DNA of 64,000 nucleotides from Bradyrhizobium sp. CCBAU 53340. Its GTDB lineage: Bacteria; Pseudomonadota; Alphaproteobacteria; Rhizobiales; Xanthobacteraceae. Within the stretch, counting starts at the first letter, position 1; each line of letters starts with the position of its first letter. Shown piece by piece: positions 17,618 through 26,673 of this stretch. Both the position numbers and the translations under genes were made by a program. Below the pieces are notes generated by a model. That model worked only from the letters and a program-made list of their open reading frames with translations, searched no databases and was not told the origin of the DNA. The stretch is from positions 6,572,001 through 6,636,000 of the forward strand of contig NZ_CP030055.1 of the NCBI RefSeq assembly GCF_015291645.1. The letters are read 5' to 3'.

Positions 17618-18490
17618 TCACCTTGCCGCGGCGACTTTCAGCGGCTGCGGCATCAAGCCGCCCATCGGGCGGCCGGAGCGCGCGGGGTTGAGCTGATAGA
17701 GACCACGCCGATCGGAGATGGGGCGGAACACATCGGTGATGCCGACGACGGATTCCGCAGCACCCAGGAGCAGCGTGCCATCGGCTTCCAGGCCCTTCGC
17801 CATCCGCTCGAAGGTCACCGCCTTGGTGTCCTGATCGAAATAGATCAGCACGTTGCGGCAGAAGATCACGTCGAACGTGCCGAGATGGGAGAAGTCCTGC
17901 AACAGATTGAGCTGACGGAATTGCACCATCGCGCGGACATCGGCGTTGAGCTGCCAGACATCGCTGCATTGGGTGAAATATTTCATCAGCAGCTGGATCG
18001 GCAGGCCGCGCTGCACCTCGAACTGGCTGTAGACGCCGGCTTTGGATTTCTCCAGCACCTCCTGCGACAGATCGGTGGCAACAATCTCGATGCGCCAGCC
18101 GGCGAGCGCCGGGCCCATCTCCTTCAGGCACATCGCGATCGAATAGGGCTCCTGCCCCGTCGACGAAGCCGCTGACCAGATCCGTAAGCTCTTGCGCGCG
18201 GCGCGGGCCTGGATCAGGCCGGGCACGATGCTGTCGCGCAGATGATCGAACGGGATTTTGTCGCGGAAGAAGAAGGTCTCGTTGGTGGTCATGGCCTCGA
18301 CCACGTCGGTCGCGAGCCGGCCATCGCCGTTCCTGATCTTGAGAACGAGATCGGGAATGCCAGGCAGACTCGCCTTGCGGGCCAGCGGCAGCAACCGGCT
18401 CTCGACCAGATATTGCTTGTCGGGCGAGAGATCGAGACCGGAGCGTTCTTTCAGGAACTTGCGGAGGTAGTCGTAGTCCGCGGGCGTCAC
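17618..18490 (-). CDS. cheR: Chemotaxis protein methyltransferase CheR
   Basis: CheR methylates glutamates of chemoreceptors using S-adenosylmethionine. The 290-aa protein has the CheR N-terminal helical domain ([20 protein letters not shown]) and the methyltransferase fold with [16 protein letters not shown] (SAM-binding), NLLQDF and [14 protein letters not shown]. The start is a GTG at 18490 that overlaps the cheB stop as GTGA, with gggag 7 bases upstream; the long open frame extending upstream inside cheB is not coding. It is the last gene of cheA-W-Y-B-R and should be translationally coupled to cheB. Confidence 0.92.
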   Translation of the reverse strand: MTPADYDYLRKFLKERSGLDLSPDKQYLVESRLLPLARKASLPGIPDLVLKIRNGDGRLATDVVEAMTTNETFFFRDKIPFDHLRDSIVPGLIQARAARKSLRIWSAASSTGQEPYSIAMCLKEMGPALAGWRIEIVATDLSQEVLEKSKAGVYSQFEVQRGLPIQLLMKYFTQCSDVWQLNADVRAMVQFRQLNLLQDFSHLGTFDVIFCRNVLIYFDQDTKAVTFERMAKGLEADGTLLLGAAESVVGITDVFRPISDRRGLYQLNPARSGRPMGGLMPQPLKVAAAR

Positions 18491-19683
18491 GAGCGGTCTC
18501 CCGCGAACAGGCGGGTGACCTTGGCGCCGATCTGGTTGAGCGGCAGGATCGCCGCGCAGATGCCGGCATTGGCGGCCGCCCCCGGCATGCCCCACACCAC
18601 GCTGGAGGCTTCGTCCTGCGCGATCACGCTGCCGCCGGCGGCAACGATGTCCTTGCCGCCGCGCATGCCGTCCGAGCCCATGCCGGTCAGGATCACGGAG
18701 AGAATGTTGCCGTGCCAAACGTCGATGGCAGAGGTGAAGAGCGGATCGACCGCGGGCTTGCAGAAATTGACCGCGGGACCGTCGTCGAGCGCGATCGCGG
18801 CCTCCATGCCGTTGCGTACGACGCGCATGTGCTTGCCGCCGGGCGCGAGATAGATCCGCCCCGGCTTGACCGGCTCGCCATCAACAGCCTCGGCTGCCGG
18901 CTTGCGGCTCGAACGCGCCAGATGCTCGGCGAGAATGGTGGTGAAGGTCGGCGGCATGTGCTGGGTGATTAGCACCGGGAAGCGATCAATCACCGGGCCC
19001 AGCTCGGTGACCAGCGCCATCAGCGCCTGTGGGCCACCGGTCGAGGAGCCGATCAGCAGCACCTTCGGCGCCTGGGTCGAGAACGGACGCGTGGAGAGCG
19101 AACCGGACGATGGAGCATGCGCGGCCGGAGCGGGCGCGGCAGGCCGAGCGACAACGGGCGCACGCGCAGCCGGTGCGGCAGGGCTCGCGGGCGCCAGCGG
19201 CGGGCTCGCCACGGCCGGTTTCCGGCGCAGCCGCGCACCGAGGTGGCGGATCTTCTGGATCAGGTCGTGATGGAAGATATCGGCGGCCGACGTCTCGCGC
19301 GTCGATTCCGGTTTGGGAATGTAGTCGGCCGCGCCGAGCGACAGCGCCTTGAAGCTGATCTCCGCATTGCGGCGGGTCAGCGTCGAAGCCATGATGATGA
19401 CGAGATCGCGCTTCTTCGCCAGCAGTTGCGGCAACGCCGAGATGCCGTCGAGCTGGGGCATTTCGATATCAAGCACGGCGACGTCAGGGTTGATGCGTTC
19501 GAGCTGGTTGACCGCCTCGAGTCCGGTGCGCAGCGACGCCGCGACCTCCATGTCGTGCTCGGCGCCGATCCAGCGCGAGATCAGACCGCGTATGACGACG
19601 GAGTCGTCGACGATCATCACTCGCAGCGGCCCGGCTTCGCGCGACGGGCTCATGATCGAATTACCTGCGAACGCCACACTCAT
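18487..19683 (-). CDS. cheB: Chemotaxis response regulator protein-glutamate methylesterase CheB
   Basis: CheB removes methyl groups from chemoreceptors and is activated by phosphorylation from CheA. The 398-aa protein has a receiver domain ([11 protein letters not shown]72 in [13 protein letters not shown]), a long Ala/Pro linker (about 155-200), and the methylesterase domain with the catalytic triad context [12 protein letters not shown] (Ser), [10 protein letters not shown] (His) and [12 protein letters not shown] (Asp). The linker is longer than in enteric CheB. Its stop overlaps the cheR start by four bases. Confidence 0.93.
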   Translation of the reverse strand: MSVAFAGNSIMSPSREAGPLRVMIVDDSVVIRGLISRWIGAEHDMEVAASLRTGLEAVNQLERINPDVAVLDIEMPQLDGISALPQLLAKKRDLVIIMASTLTRRNAEISFKALSLGAADYIPKPESTRETSAADIFHHDLIQKIRHLGARLRRKPAVASPPLAPASPAAPAARAPVVARPAAPAPAAHAPSSGSLSTRPFSTQAPKVLLIGSSTGGPQALMALVTELGPVIDRFPVLITQHMPPTFTTILAEHLARSSRKPAAEAVDGEPVKPGRIYLAPGGKHMRVVRNGMEAAIALDDGPAVNFCKPAVDPLFTSAIDVWHGNILSVILTGMGSDGMRGGKDIVAAGGSVIAQDEASSVVWGMPGAAANAGICAAILPLNQIGAKVTRLFAGDRS

Positions 19684-19758
19684 TACTCACCAACTCAGAC
19701 TGACACGGCTCAGTTGACAACAAACGCCGAAGGAGCCGTCCAGCCTCCGGGGGTTCGC

Positions 19759-20124
19759 TCAGATCAAGCCGACTTCCTGGAACTTCGCCGTCACGATGTC
19801 CTTGTCGAACGGCTTCATGATGTACTCGTTGGCACCGGCATGCAGCGCCCGCGCGATATGCGCGACGTCGTTCTCGGTGGTGCAGAACACCACCTTGGGC
19901 TGGTCGCCACCCGGCATGCGGCGGAGGTGGCCGAGAAATTCGTAACCGTCCATGACCGGCATGTTCCAGTCGAGCAGCACGGCGTCGGGCAGGCCGCGCT
20001 TGCAGGCCTCCAGGGCCTTCTCACCGTCCTCGGCTTCGAGAATCTGGAAGTCGAGGCCTTCCAGGATCCGGCGCGCAACCTTGCGGATGACGCTGGAATC
20101 ATCAACGACGAGACAAGTCCGCAT
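19759..20124 (-). CDS. cheY: Single-domain response regulator, CheY type
   Basis: A 121-aa receiver-only protein with the acidic pair DD at 8-9, phospho-acceptor D52 (AVLLDWNMPVMDG), the switch Thr in CTTEND, and K in IMKPFD. It lies between cheW and cheB on the same strand. In chemotaxis operons this protein carries the phosphoryl group from CheA to the flagellar motor or acts as a phosphate sink. Clear ribosome binding site (agagg) before the ATG. Confidence 0.9.
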   Translation of the reverse strand: MRTCLVVDDSSVIRKVARRILEGLDFQILEAEDGEKALEACKRGLPDAVLLDWNMPVMDGYEFLGHLRRMPGGDQPKVVFCTTENDVAHIARALHAGANEYIMKPFDKDIVTAKFQEVGLI

Positions 20125-20197
20125 GTGAACCTCTACTTCCTATCCCCTGTGCGGGGGCACTTCCAATTACAGGTACGTCGGCGGGTGCGCCGGCGTA

Positions 20198-20671
20198 TCA
20201 AGCCGCCATCATCTCGGGCGCGAGCTCGAGGACGCGATCGACGTCGAGGACGACCATGAGCTGGCCGTCGAGACGGTGGACGCCGCCGGCGAGCTTGGCC
20301 ATGCGGGGGTCGAGGTTGACGGGGTTCTCTTCCTTGCCGTCCTCGGGCAGGCGCAGCACCTCGCCGATCTGGTCGATCAGCAGGCCATAGGATTCACCAC
20401 GAAGGTCGACGCCGACAGCCATGGGGGTCTTGCCGTCCTCGTCCCTGGGCAGGCCGAGACGGGCGCGCATGTCGACCACGGTGACGATGCGGCCGCGCAG
20501 GTTCAGAACGCCCGAGATCTCGCGCGAGGACAAGGGAACGCGGGTGACGCGCTCGGGCATGAACACGTCCTGGACGCGGGAGATCGGCAGGCCGAACAGC
20601 TGGCCGCCGATCATCGCGGTGACGTATTCGACCATGGCGCCTTCGGTGGACTGGGTCTTCTTATTGCTCAT
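20198..20671 (-). CDS. cheW: Chemotaxis coupling protein CheW
   Basis: The 157-aa protein is a single CheW domain (VEYVTAMIGGQLFGLPISRV, ISGVLNLRGRIVTVVDMR, LIDQIGEVLRL) that links CheA to chemoreceptors. It is normal in length. The ATG at 20671 follows aggaga, 7 bases upstream. It lies 23 bases after cheA. No receptor gene is present in this window, so the cluster presumably serves receptors encoded elsewhere. Confidence 0.92.
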   Translation of the reverse strand: MSNKKTQSTEGAMVEYVTAMIGGQLFGLPISRVQDVFMPERVTRVPLSSREISGVLNLRGRIVTVVDMRARLGLPRDEDGKTPMAVGVDLRGESYGLLIDQIGEVLRLPEDGKEENPVNLDPRMAKLAGGVHRLDGQLMVVLDVDRVLELAPEMMAA

Positions 20672-20694
20672 TGCGATCTCTCCTCAGGTCCCGC

Positions 20695-23469
20695 TCAGGC
20701 TGCCGCGCGGCTCAGCTCGGAGGCGCCGGCGGCGCCCGCGGTCTGCTCCTTCAGCGCCGCGATCAGGCCGGGACGGTCGAACTTGGCGACATAGTCGTGG
20801 AAGCCGGCCTGACGGCCGCGCTCGATCGCCGCCGGCGACACCAGCGCGGAGAGGCCGATGATCGGCATCGAGCCCAGATTGCTGTCGGACCGGATAACTT
20901 CCGCAAACTCGAACCCGTTCATGTCGGGCATCTCGATGTCGGTCAGCACCACGTCGAAGCTCTGCGCACGCAGCGCCGCAAGTCCCTCCTGCGCGGTCGG
21001 CGCGGTGCGGACGCGGTAGCCGGCGGCCTTGAGCACCGGGGCCAGCATGTTGCGGAAGAAGGCGCTGTCGTCGACCAGCAGCACCGACTGCGAATGCATC
21101 GACGGCTTCATCTCCTTGCGGGTGAACCAGTCGGCGAACGCCATCGGGAGGAAGTGGCCGACGTCGATCACCTCGGTGGCCTGGCCCTTGATCACGGCCG
21201 AGCCGAGGATGCCGCTGGCCGAGCCGCCGACCTCGATGTTGAGGCGTTCCTCGACGATGTCGATGATCTCGTCGACGACGAGGCCCATGGAGCGGCCGTC
21301 ATCGGCGAACACCAGGATCGGCTGGGCGCCCTGGCTCGCAACGGTGACGCCCTCCATGGAGACGAGCGGCATCAGCTGCTCGCGATACTGCACCATGTGG
21401 CGGCCGTTGGAGAACTCGATCTTGTCGGCGGGGAGCTCTTCGAGGCGGGTGACGAGGCCGAGCGGGACCGCCTTGGGCTGCGCCGAGCCGGCGCGGAACA
21501 CCAGGAGCGAGGTGGTCTGCTCGCCAGAGCCGATGTGGAGCGCGCCATTGTCGTCGCCCATGTCATGGGCCGAGGAGCCGGCGGCGCCGAGCGCCTTGGC
21601 AATGCCGTTGGGGTCGATGATCATGATCACGGCACCATCGCCCAGGATGGTGTTGCCGGAGAACATGTCGATGTGACGCAGTTTCGTCGACATCGGCTTG
21701 ACCACGATTTCTTCGGTGTGGAAGACGCCGTCGACCACGATGCCGAAGGTCTGGCTGCCCACTTGCGTGACCACGATGAAGCCGTTCTCGGGATCGCTCG
21801 CCGCGCCGTCGTCGATCTTGAGCAGCTTCTTCAGGTGGATCAGCGGCAATAGCTTGTTGCGCAGGCGGAGCACAGCCGTGTCCTTGATGCGCTCGATGCG
21901 GTGCTCGCTGTTGGCGCGGGCGCGCACCAGCTCGACCACCGAGAGCTGCGGGATGGCGAAGCGATCGCCGGCGGCTTCCACGATCAGCGCCGAGACGATC
22001 GCGAGCGTCAGCGGGATCTTGATGGTGACGGAGGAGCCTTCGCCGGCGACGCTCTTGATGTCGATGGTGCCGCCAATCTGGTCGATATTGGTACGCACCA
22101 CGTCCATGCCGACGCCGCGGCCCGAGACCGAGGTGATGGCGGCCGCGGTCGAGAAGCCCGGCGCGAAGATGAACTTGTGGATCTGGGCTTCGCTCATCTT
22201 CTCCAGCTCAGCCTCGGTGACGAGACCTGAGGAGAGCGCCTTGGCCTTGATCTTCTCGGTGTTGAGGCCTCTTCCGTTGTCGGCGATGCAGATGATGATG
22301 TGACCGCCTTCGTGATAGGCGGAGAGGCGAATGGTGCCCTGCTCGCCCTTGCCGGAAGCCAGCCGCTCGGCCGGCGTCTCCAGGCCATGATCGGCGGAGT
22401 TGCGCACCATGTGGGTGAGCGGGTCCTTGATCAGGTCGAGCACCTGGCGATCGAGCTCGGTGTCGGCACCGTGCATCTCCAGCTCGATCTGCTTGCCGAG
22501 TTCGCTCGAGAGGTCGCGGACGATGCGGGGCAGCTTCTGCCAGGCATTGCCAATCGGCTGCATGCGCGTCTTCATGACGCCTTCCTGCAGCTCGGCGGTG
22601 ACGTTGGAGAGGCGCTGCAACGGCACCTTGAACTCGGTGTCCTCGTTGCGGCGGGAGATCTCCAGGAGCTGATTGCGGGTCAAGACCAGCTCGGAGACCA
22701 TGGTCATCAGATGCTCCAGCGTATCCACGTTGACGCGGATCGACTGGTTGGCAATGCGGTCGCCTTCGACCGCACTCTCGTCGGCCATCGACTTCTTCGG
22801 CGCGGCCTTCTCCTTGGCCGGCTTGGCAGCGGCCGGGGCTTCCGCGACCGGCGCGGGCTCGGCCTTCACTTCGGCCTTGGCAACGGGCGCAGGCGCCGGG
22901 GCTTCGATCGCGGTCTCGCGGAAGGCGCGCTCGAGCTCGTCGAGCGAGACTTCGCCCGGACGCAAGGGGCGCTCCAGGGTCTGGTCGACCAGCGAGCCCG
23001 TGGTCATCTCCTTGGCGGGAGCGGCAGCAGGTTCTTCCGGCACCAGCGGCGGAGCGTCAGCGACAGGAGCAGCACCGGCCGCCATAGCGGCCATGCCCTG
23101 CTCGACCATCGCTTCCAGCTTGTCGATGAGATCGCGGTCGTTGCCCTCGGGCTCGGCTTCGGTCGCTTCCAGCCCTGCGAGGATCTCCTTGATGCGGTCG
23201 ATCGAGGACAGGATCACCGTCACGGCCTGGCCGGTCACCGGCATGCCGTCGCGAAATTTGCCCATCAACGTCTCGCCGGCATGCGCCAGCGCTTCGAGCC
23301 GCGGCAACCCTAAGAAGCCGCACGTACCCTTGATGGTGTGGACCAGGCGGAAGATGTTATCCAGGATCTTGGCGTTGTTCGGCTCCTGCTCGAACTTCAC
23401 CAGCTGATTGTCGACGGTGTCCAGGCTCTCGCTGGTCTCCGTCAGAAACTCCCGCAACAGATCATCCAT
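20695..23469 (-). CDS. cheA: Hybrid chemotaxis histidine kinase CheA with C-terminal receiver
   Basis: This 924-aa protein is longer than classical CheA (about 650 aa). In order: an HPt domain with phosphorylated H44 (LVHTIKGTCGFLG), an Ala/Pro-rich linker (about 130-235), the dimerisation domain, the HATPase (N box HMVRNSADHGLE, G boxes NGRGL and GRGVGMD), a first CheW domain (about 500-630), a second CheW-like domain (about 660-790), and a receiver (VLLVDDSAFFRNML, VVLTDIEMPDMNG). The extra CheW copy and fused receiver make it a hybrid kinase, probably with an internal phosphate sink. It leads cheA-W-Y-B-R and follows chpT by about 200 bases. Confidence 0.93.
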   Translation of the reverse strand: MDDLLREFLTETSESLDTVDNQLVKFEQEPNNAKILDNIFRLVHTIKGTCGFLGLPRLEALAHAGETLMGKFRDGMPVTGQAVTVILSSIDRIKEILAGLEATEAEPEGNDRDLIDKLEAMVEQGMAAMAAGAAPVADAPPLVPEEPAAAPAKEMTTGSLVDQTLERPLRPGEVSLDELERAFRETAIEAPAPAPVAKAEVKAEPAPVAEAPAAAKPAKEKAAPKKSMADESAVEGDRIANQSIRVNVDTLEHLMTMVSELVLTRNQLLEISRRNEDTEFKVPLQRLSNVTAELQEGVMKTRMQPIGNAWQKLPRIVRDLSSELGKQIELEMHGADTELDRQVLDLIKDPLTHMVRNSADHGLETPAERLASGKGEQGTIRLSAYHEGGHIIICIADNGRGLNTEKIKAKALSSGLVTEAELEKMSEAQIHKFIFAPGFSTAAAITSVSGRGVGMDVVRTNIDQIGGTIDIKSVAGEGSSVTIKIPLTLAIVSALIVEAAGDRFAIPQLSVVELVRARANSEHRIERIKDTAVLRLRNKLLPLIHLKKLLKIDDGAASDPENGFIVVTQVGSQTFGIVVDGVFHTEEIVVKPMSTKLRHIDMFSGNTILGDGAVIMIIDPNGIAKALGAAGSSAHDMGDDNGALHIGSGEQTTSLLVFRAGSAQPKAVPLGLVTRLEELPADKIEFSNGRHMVQYREQLMPLVSMEGVTVASQGAQPILVFADDGRSMGLVVDEIIDIVEERLNIEVGGSASGILGSAVIKGQATEVIDVGHFLPMAFADWFTRKEMKPSMHSQSVLLVDDSAFFRNMLAPVLKAAGYRVRTAPTAQEGLAALRAQSFDVVLTDIEMPDMNGFEFAEVIRSDSNLGSMPIIGLSALVSPAAIERGRQAGFHDYVAKFDRPGLIAALKEQTAGAAGASELSRAAA

Positions 23470-23599
23470 GAAAACAGGCCTTCATACAGGGAGGGCACGC
23501 ACGTGTCGTGATACGCCACGTCAGAATGGGGCCAGCTTCACCGCAAAGCGTTTAATATTGGTTGAGTATGTGCAAAAGAACGGAACCAACAAAGACATA

Positions 23600-23626
23600 A
23601 GGCGCTCCGGACAAGCCGAAGCGCCT
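23600..23626 (-). terminator. Hairpin downstream of chpT
   Basis: The 7-bp arms aggcgct (23600-23606) and agcgcct (23620-23626) enclose a further cgg/ccg pair. On the minus strand it is followed by a moderately T-rich stretch (ttatgtctttgtt). It lies 40 bases past the chpT stop, before cheA, so it may reduce readthrough between them. Confidence 0.5.
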
Positions 23627-23665
23627 CGTAAAGGTTCGATTAAGATCTGAGAGCGATCGAGGCGT

Positions 23666-24319
23666 TTACGAAGCGGTAACGATGATCGCTTCGCCCTCGG
23701 GCTTGAGCGTCACGGTGAGACCGCAGGCCTGCGCGAGCAGCCGCGTATAATAAGGCTGGATCGCGTGCGCATCCGCGGCAGGTCCCCGCGCGCCGCTCAG
23801 AAGCTCGGAGATGTTCTGCGGCAGACGTGCATTATGTCCGGTTGCGTTGATGCGGAAGCTCATCGTCTCGCCCTCGCCGATCGGATCGACCGTCAGCATG
23901 CCGCCACGCGGGATCGTGTGCTGGGACACGACCAGCATGTTGAGCAGCAGCTTGACGCGGTTCTTCGGCAGCAGCAGCCGCGGCAGATTCCACGTGATCG
24001 TGCACTTGCCGTCCTCGATATGACCGCGTGCCATGGTCTGGGCGTCGCCGAGGTCGATCTGCGCACCGGAGGAACCGGCCGCGCCAAAGGCGAGGCGGCA
24101 GAATTGCAGGCGGGCGGAGGCGGTCTTGGCGCTCTTGCGGATCAGGTCGAGCGCGAATTCGCGGTCCTCGGGCTTGGGATCGTCATCGAGCACTTCGAGC
24201 CCGTTGACGATGGCACCGACCGGGCTGATCAGATCGTGACAGACCCGCGAACACAGCAGTGCCGCGAGTTCGAGCATATCGGGAGCGGAAGCGGTACCTG
24301 AAGACGGAGCGTCAGACAT
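23666..24319 (-). CDS. chpT: Histidine phosphotransferase ChpT
   Basis: ChpT relays phosphate from the membrane kinase CckA to CtrA and CpdR. The 217-aa protein has the hallmark CHDLISPVGAIVNGLE with the phosphorylated H28, followed by a degenerate HATPase-like domain without ATP-binding boxes, as expected for ChpT. I take the ATG at 24319, where aggaa stands 6 bases upstream; a longer frame begins at 24361. It lies upstream of the chemotaxis operon, and its target ctrA is about 14 kb away. Confidence 0.88.
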   Translation of the reverse strand: MSDAPSSGTASAPDMLELAALLCSRVCHDLISPVGAIVNGLEVLDDDPKPEDREFALDLIRKSAKTASARLQFCRLAFGAAGSSGAQIDLGDAQTMARGHIEDGKCTITWNLPRLLLPKNRVKLLLNMLVVSQHTIPRGGMLTVDPIGEGETMSFRINATGHNARLPQNISELLSGARGPAADAHAIQPYYTRLLAQACGLTVTLKPEGEAIIVTAS

Positions 24320-24495
24320 AAAGGGTTCCTGGAATTGCACGGCGTGGATGCGGCGAATCACGCATGGCTTAAACTGTTGCTGCGGGTTCTATCATTCGCC
24401 AGCCCGTGGCAGGAAGCTTGCGATAGGTTCAAAGCGGCCATAAGGGGACACGGACGAATCACGTGAAGCGAGGCAGATTTGCCAATGAATGAGGC

Positions 24496-25323
24496 ATGCA
24501 AGTGAGGATCATCGACGGCGCCGCCGCTGACCGGCTGATGGAGCCCCTGACCGCGCTGGTGGTGCAGGCCAGCGAGGCGATTCTTGGCGTCAACCGCGCA
24601 TCGATGCGGGTCGAAGGCAAGCAGGACGGCTCGCCGGTCACCGAAGCGGACCTCGCCGCCGACCGGATCATTGCCGAGGGGCTGGCCAGACTTGCGGGCG
24701 ATGTGCCGACGCTCTCGGAAGAGCGGACCCACCTCGCCTCGCCCCCGTTTCGCGGCAGCTTCTTCTTGATCGATCCGCTCGACGGCACCAAGGAGTTCGT
24801 CGCCGGCCGCGACGAATTCACCGTCAATCTCGCGCTGGTGACCGAGGGCGTGCCGCTGCTCGGCATCGTAGCGGCGCCCGCGCTCGGATTGCTCTGGCGG
24901 GGGATCGTCGGCCGCGGCGCCGAGCGGGTGACATTTGACGGCACCGGCATCGGCGAAGCCGAACCGATCCGGACCCGCAAATTGCCCCGGCAGGGCGAGC
25001 CCTGGATCGCCGCGGTAAGCCGCTCGCATGGCGATCCAAAAAGCGAAGCATTCATCGCCAGCAGGCCCAACGCCGTCAGAAAGACGTGCGGCTCAGCGGT
25101 CAAATTCGGCCGGATCGCGGAGGGCAGCGCCGACATCTATCCCCGCTTCGGGCCGACATCGGAATGGGACGTCGGGGCGGGTTGCGCCGTGGTGACGGCC
25201 GCCGGCGGCAAGGTCACCGACGGCAAGGGCGGCGAAATCAGGTTCGGCGAACGCGGCGACACTGGTTTCATCATCCCGGCTTTCATTGCCTGGGGCGACG
25301 CCGGAGCGGTAGCGAGCTACTGA
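24496..25323 (+). CDS. cysQ: 3'(2'),5'-bisphosphate nucleotidase CysQ
   Basis: This inositol-monophosphatase-family enzyme of 275 aa hydrolyses PAP, a by-product of sulphate assimilation, to AMP. Metal-binding motifs are present: the segment FFLIDPLDGTKEF (about residues 90-105) and EWDVGAGCAVVTAAGG near the C terminus, with the lithium-sensitive family's EERT segment upstream. CysQ rather than inositol monophosphatase is favoured by the length and by DPLDGTKEFV. Its 3' end overlaps the convergent neighbour by 7 bases. Confidence 0.88.
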   Translation: MQVRIIDGAAADRLMEPLTALVVQASEAILGVNRASMRVEGKQDGSPVTEADLAADRIIAEGLARLAGDVPTLSEERTHLASPPFRGSFFLIDPLDGTKEFVAGRDEFTVNLALVTEGVPLLGIVAAPALGLLWRGIVGRGAERVTFDGTGIGEAEPIRTRKLPRQGEPWIAAVSRSHGDPKSEAFIASRPNAVRKTCGSAVKFGRIAEGSADIYPRFGPTSEWDVGAGCAVVTAAGGKVTDGKGGEIRFGERGDTGFIIPAFIAWGDAGAVASY

Positions 25324-25850
25324 CTGAGCTTGTCCTGCAGCGCCGGCCAGCGCTTGCCGACTTCGTAGAGGAAGCGTTCGGCGTCGGCGGCGAAGGCGTC
25401 GCGGTTGTGCTCCCGGCTGAACAGATAAAGCCGCTGCGCCGAGATCGCGAAGAAGCGGGGATTGCCGGCGATGGTCACGCCGCGGGCGATGTCGACGGGG
25501 TCATAGCCGCCGAATTGCGGTCCATAGATCTCGGGATGGGACAGGAACTCCGCCCGGTTGCCCTCATTCCGGAAGCGCCAGACCGCGCCCCAGAGGTTGG
25601 CCTCGAACTCCGCGCTACCCAGCCTGGGCCTGCGATCGACGAAATAGGCCACGGGGTCGAAGCCTTCGATGGCGACGCCCGAGAAGCGATTGACAACGAT
25701 GCGCTCGGTGGTGGCGGCCTGTGCAGGCAACCAGGACAGGCCGAGCCAAATGCCCGTCAGCAGGCAGATCAGACGGCCGATCAAGGCAATTCCGGGGCGT
25801 AAAGGGTTATCTTCCTGCCGTTGTGCCGTCATAGTTGCTGCGGATAACAT
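25317..25850 (-). CDS. Exported YHS-domain-like protein
   Basis: The 177-aa protein has a membrane or signal segment (LICLLTGIWLGLSWLPAQA) and a mature domain with AIEGFDPVAYFVDRRPRLG and FGGYDPVDIARG, a pattern typical of the YHS family that often binds metals. The expected paired cysteines of YHS are absent, so metal binding is doubtful. Its stop overlaps the cysQ stop tail to tail by 7 bases. The start is uncertain: ATGs at 25850 and 25832 both lack a good ribosome binding site. Confidence 0.7.
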   Translation of the reverse strand: MLSAATMTAQRQEDNPLRPGIALIGRLICLLTGIWLGLSWLPAQAATTERIVVNRFSGVAIEGFDPVAYFVDRRPRLGSAEFEANLWGAVWRFRNEGNRAEFLSHPEIYGPQFGGYDPVDIARGVTIAGNPRFFAISAQRLYLFSREHNRDAFAADAERFLYEVGKRWPALQDKLSQ

Positions 25851-25944
25851 CCGAGTCGAGGGGACATCCGGCGCAACCTAGAGCCGTGCCTAATAGCATC
25901 AGGTTAAGGGAAGCGGACCGGGATCGATACCAGGGGTTCTTTTT

Positions 25945-26553
25945 ATGACTTTCGCATCACGCCTTGCCGCAGTGGCGCTCATCGCGCTGGCTGGCTGGAC
26001 CGTGCCGGCCTCCGCCCAGACCGCCGCGCCGTCGCCGGACCTGCCGCCGCCGCAGCGGGCCCCGTCCCCGAACACCTACGGGCCGGACGAGCTCGTCACC
26101 GCCGGCCATCGATTCTTCGGCAATGTCTCGCGCGGGCTTGCCTCGATCATCGAGAAGGCGGTCAGCCAGTGGGGCCTGCCCAACGGTTACATCCTCGGCG
26201 AGGAAGGCTCGGGTGCCTTCGTCGCCGGCCTGCGCTATGGCGAGGGCACGCTCTACACCAAGAACGCCGGCGACCTGCGCGTCTACTGGCAGGGTCCCTC
26301 ACTCGGCTTCGACTGGGGCGGCGACGGCGCGCGCACCATGACGCTGGTATATAACCTGCCGGCCACCAACGCGATCTACCAGCGCTTCGCCGGCATCGAC
26401 GGCTCGGCCTACATCATCGGCGGCTTTGGCATGACGGCGCTCACCGCCAACAACATCGTGCTGGTGCCGATTCGGTCCGGCCTCGGCCTGCGGCTCGGTG
26501 CCAATATCGGCTACCTCAAATACACCCCGCGGGCGACCTGGAACCCGTTCTAG
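25945..26553 (+). CDS. eipA: DUF1134 envelope protein, EipA family
   Basis: The 202-aa protein has a signal peptide (LAAVALIALAGWTVPASAQ), a short Pro-rich linker and the DUF1134 domain (AVSQWGLPNGYILGEEGSGA, GFDWGGDGARTM, YIIGGFGMTAL). In Brucella and Caulobacter, EipA is a periplasmic protein needed for cell-envelope integrity and has been linked to CtrA control. The size and domain order are typical. It stands alone, ahead of the membrane-anchored coiled-coil gene. Confidence 0.87.
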   Translation: MTFASRLAAVALIALAGWTVPASAQTAAPSPDLPPPQRAPSPNTYGPDELVTAGHRFFGNVSRGLASIIEKAVSQWGLPNGYILGEEGSGAFVAGLRYGEGTLYTKNAGDLRVYWQGPSLGFDWGGDGARTMTLVYNLPATNAIYQRFAGIDGSAYIIGGFGMTALTANNIVLVPIRSGLGLRLGANIGYLKYTPRATWNPF

Positions 26554-26673
26554 GATTCTGTCCTCCCATCCGGCCCTCGGATTCACGTTAACGACAGGGC
26601 GGGGCTGGCTTTTTGCCGGCCCGCCATGCATTGTCGTTGGTAAATTTTTCCTTAGTTCTGGGAGTTCTGGCCC

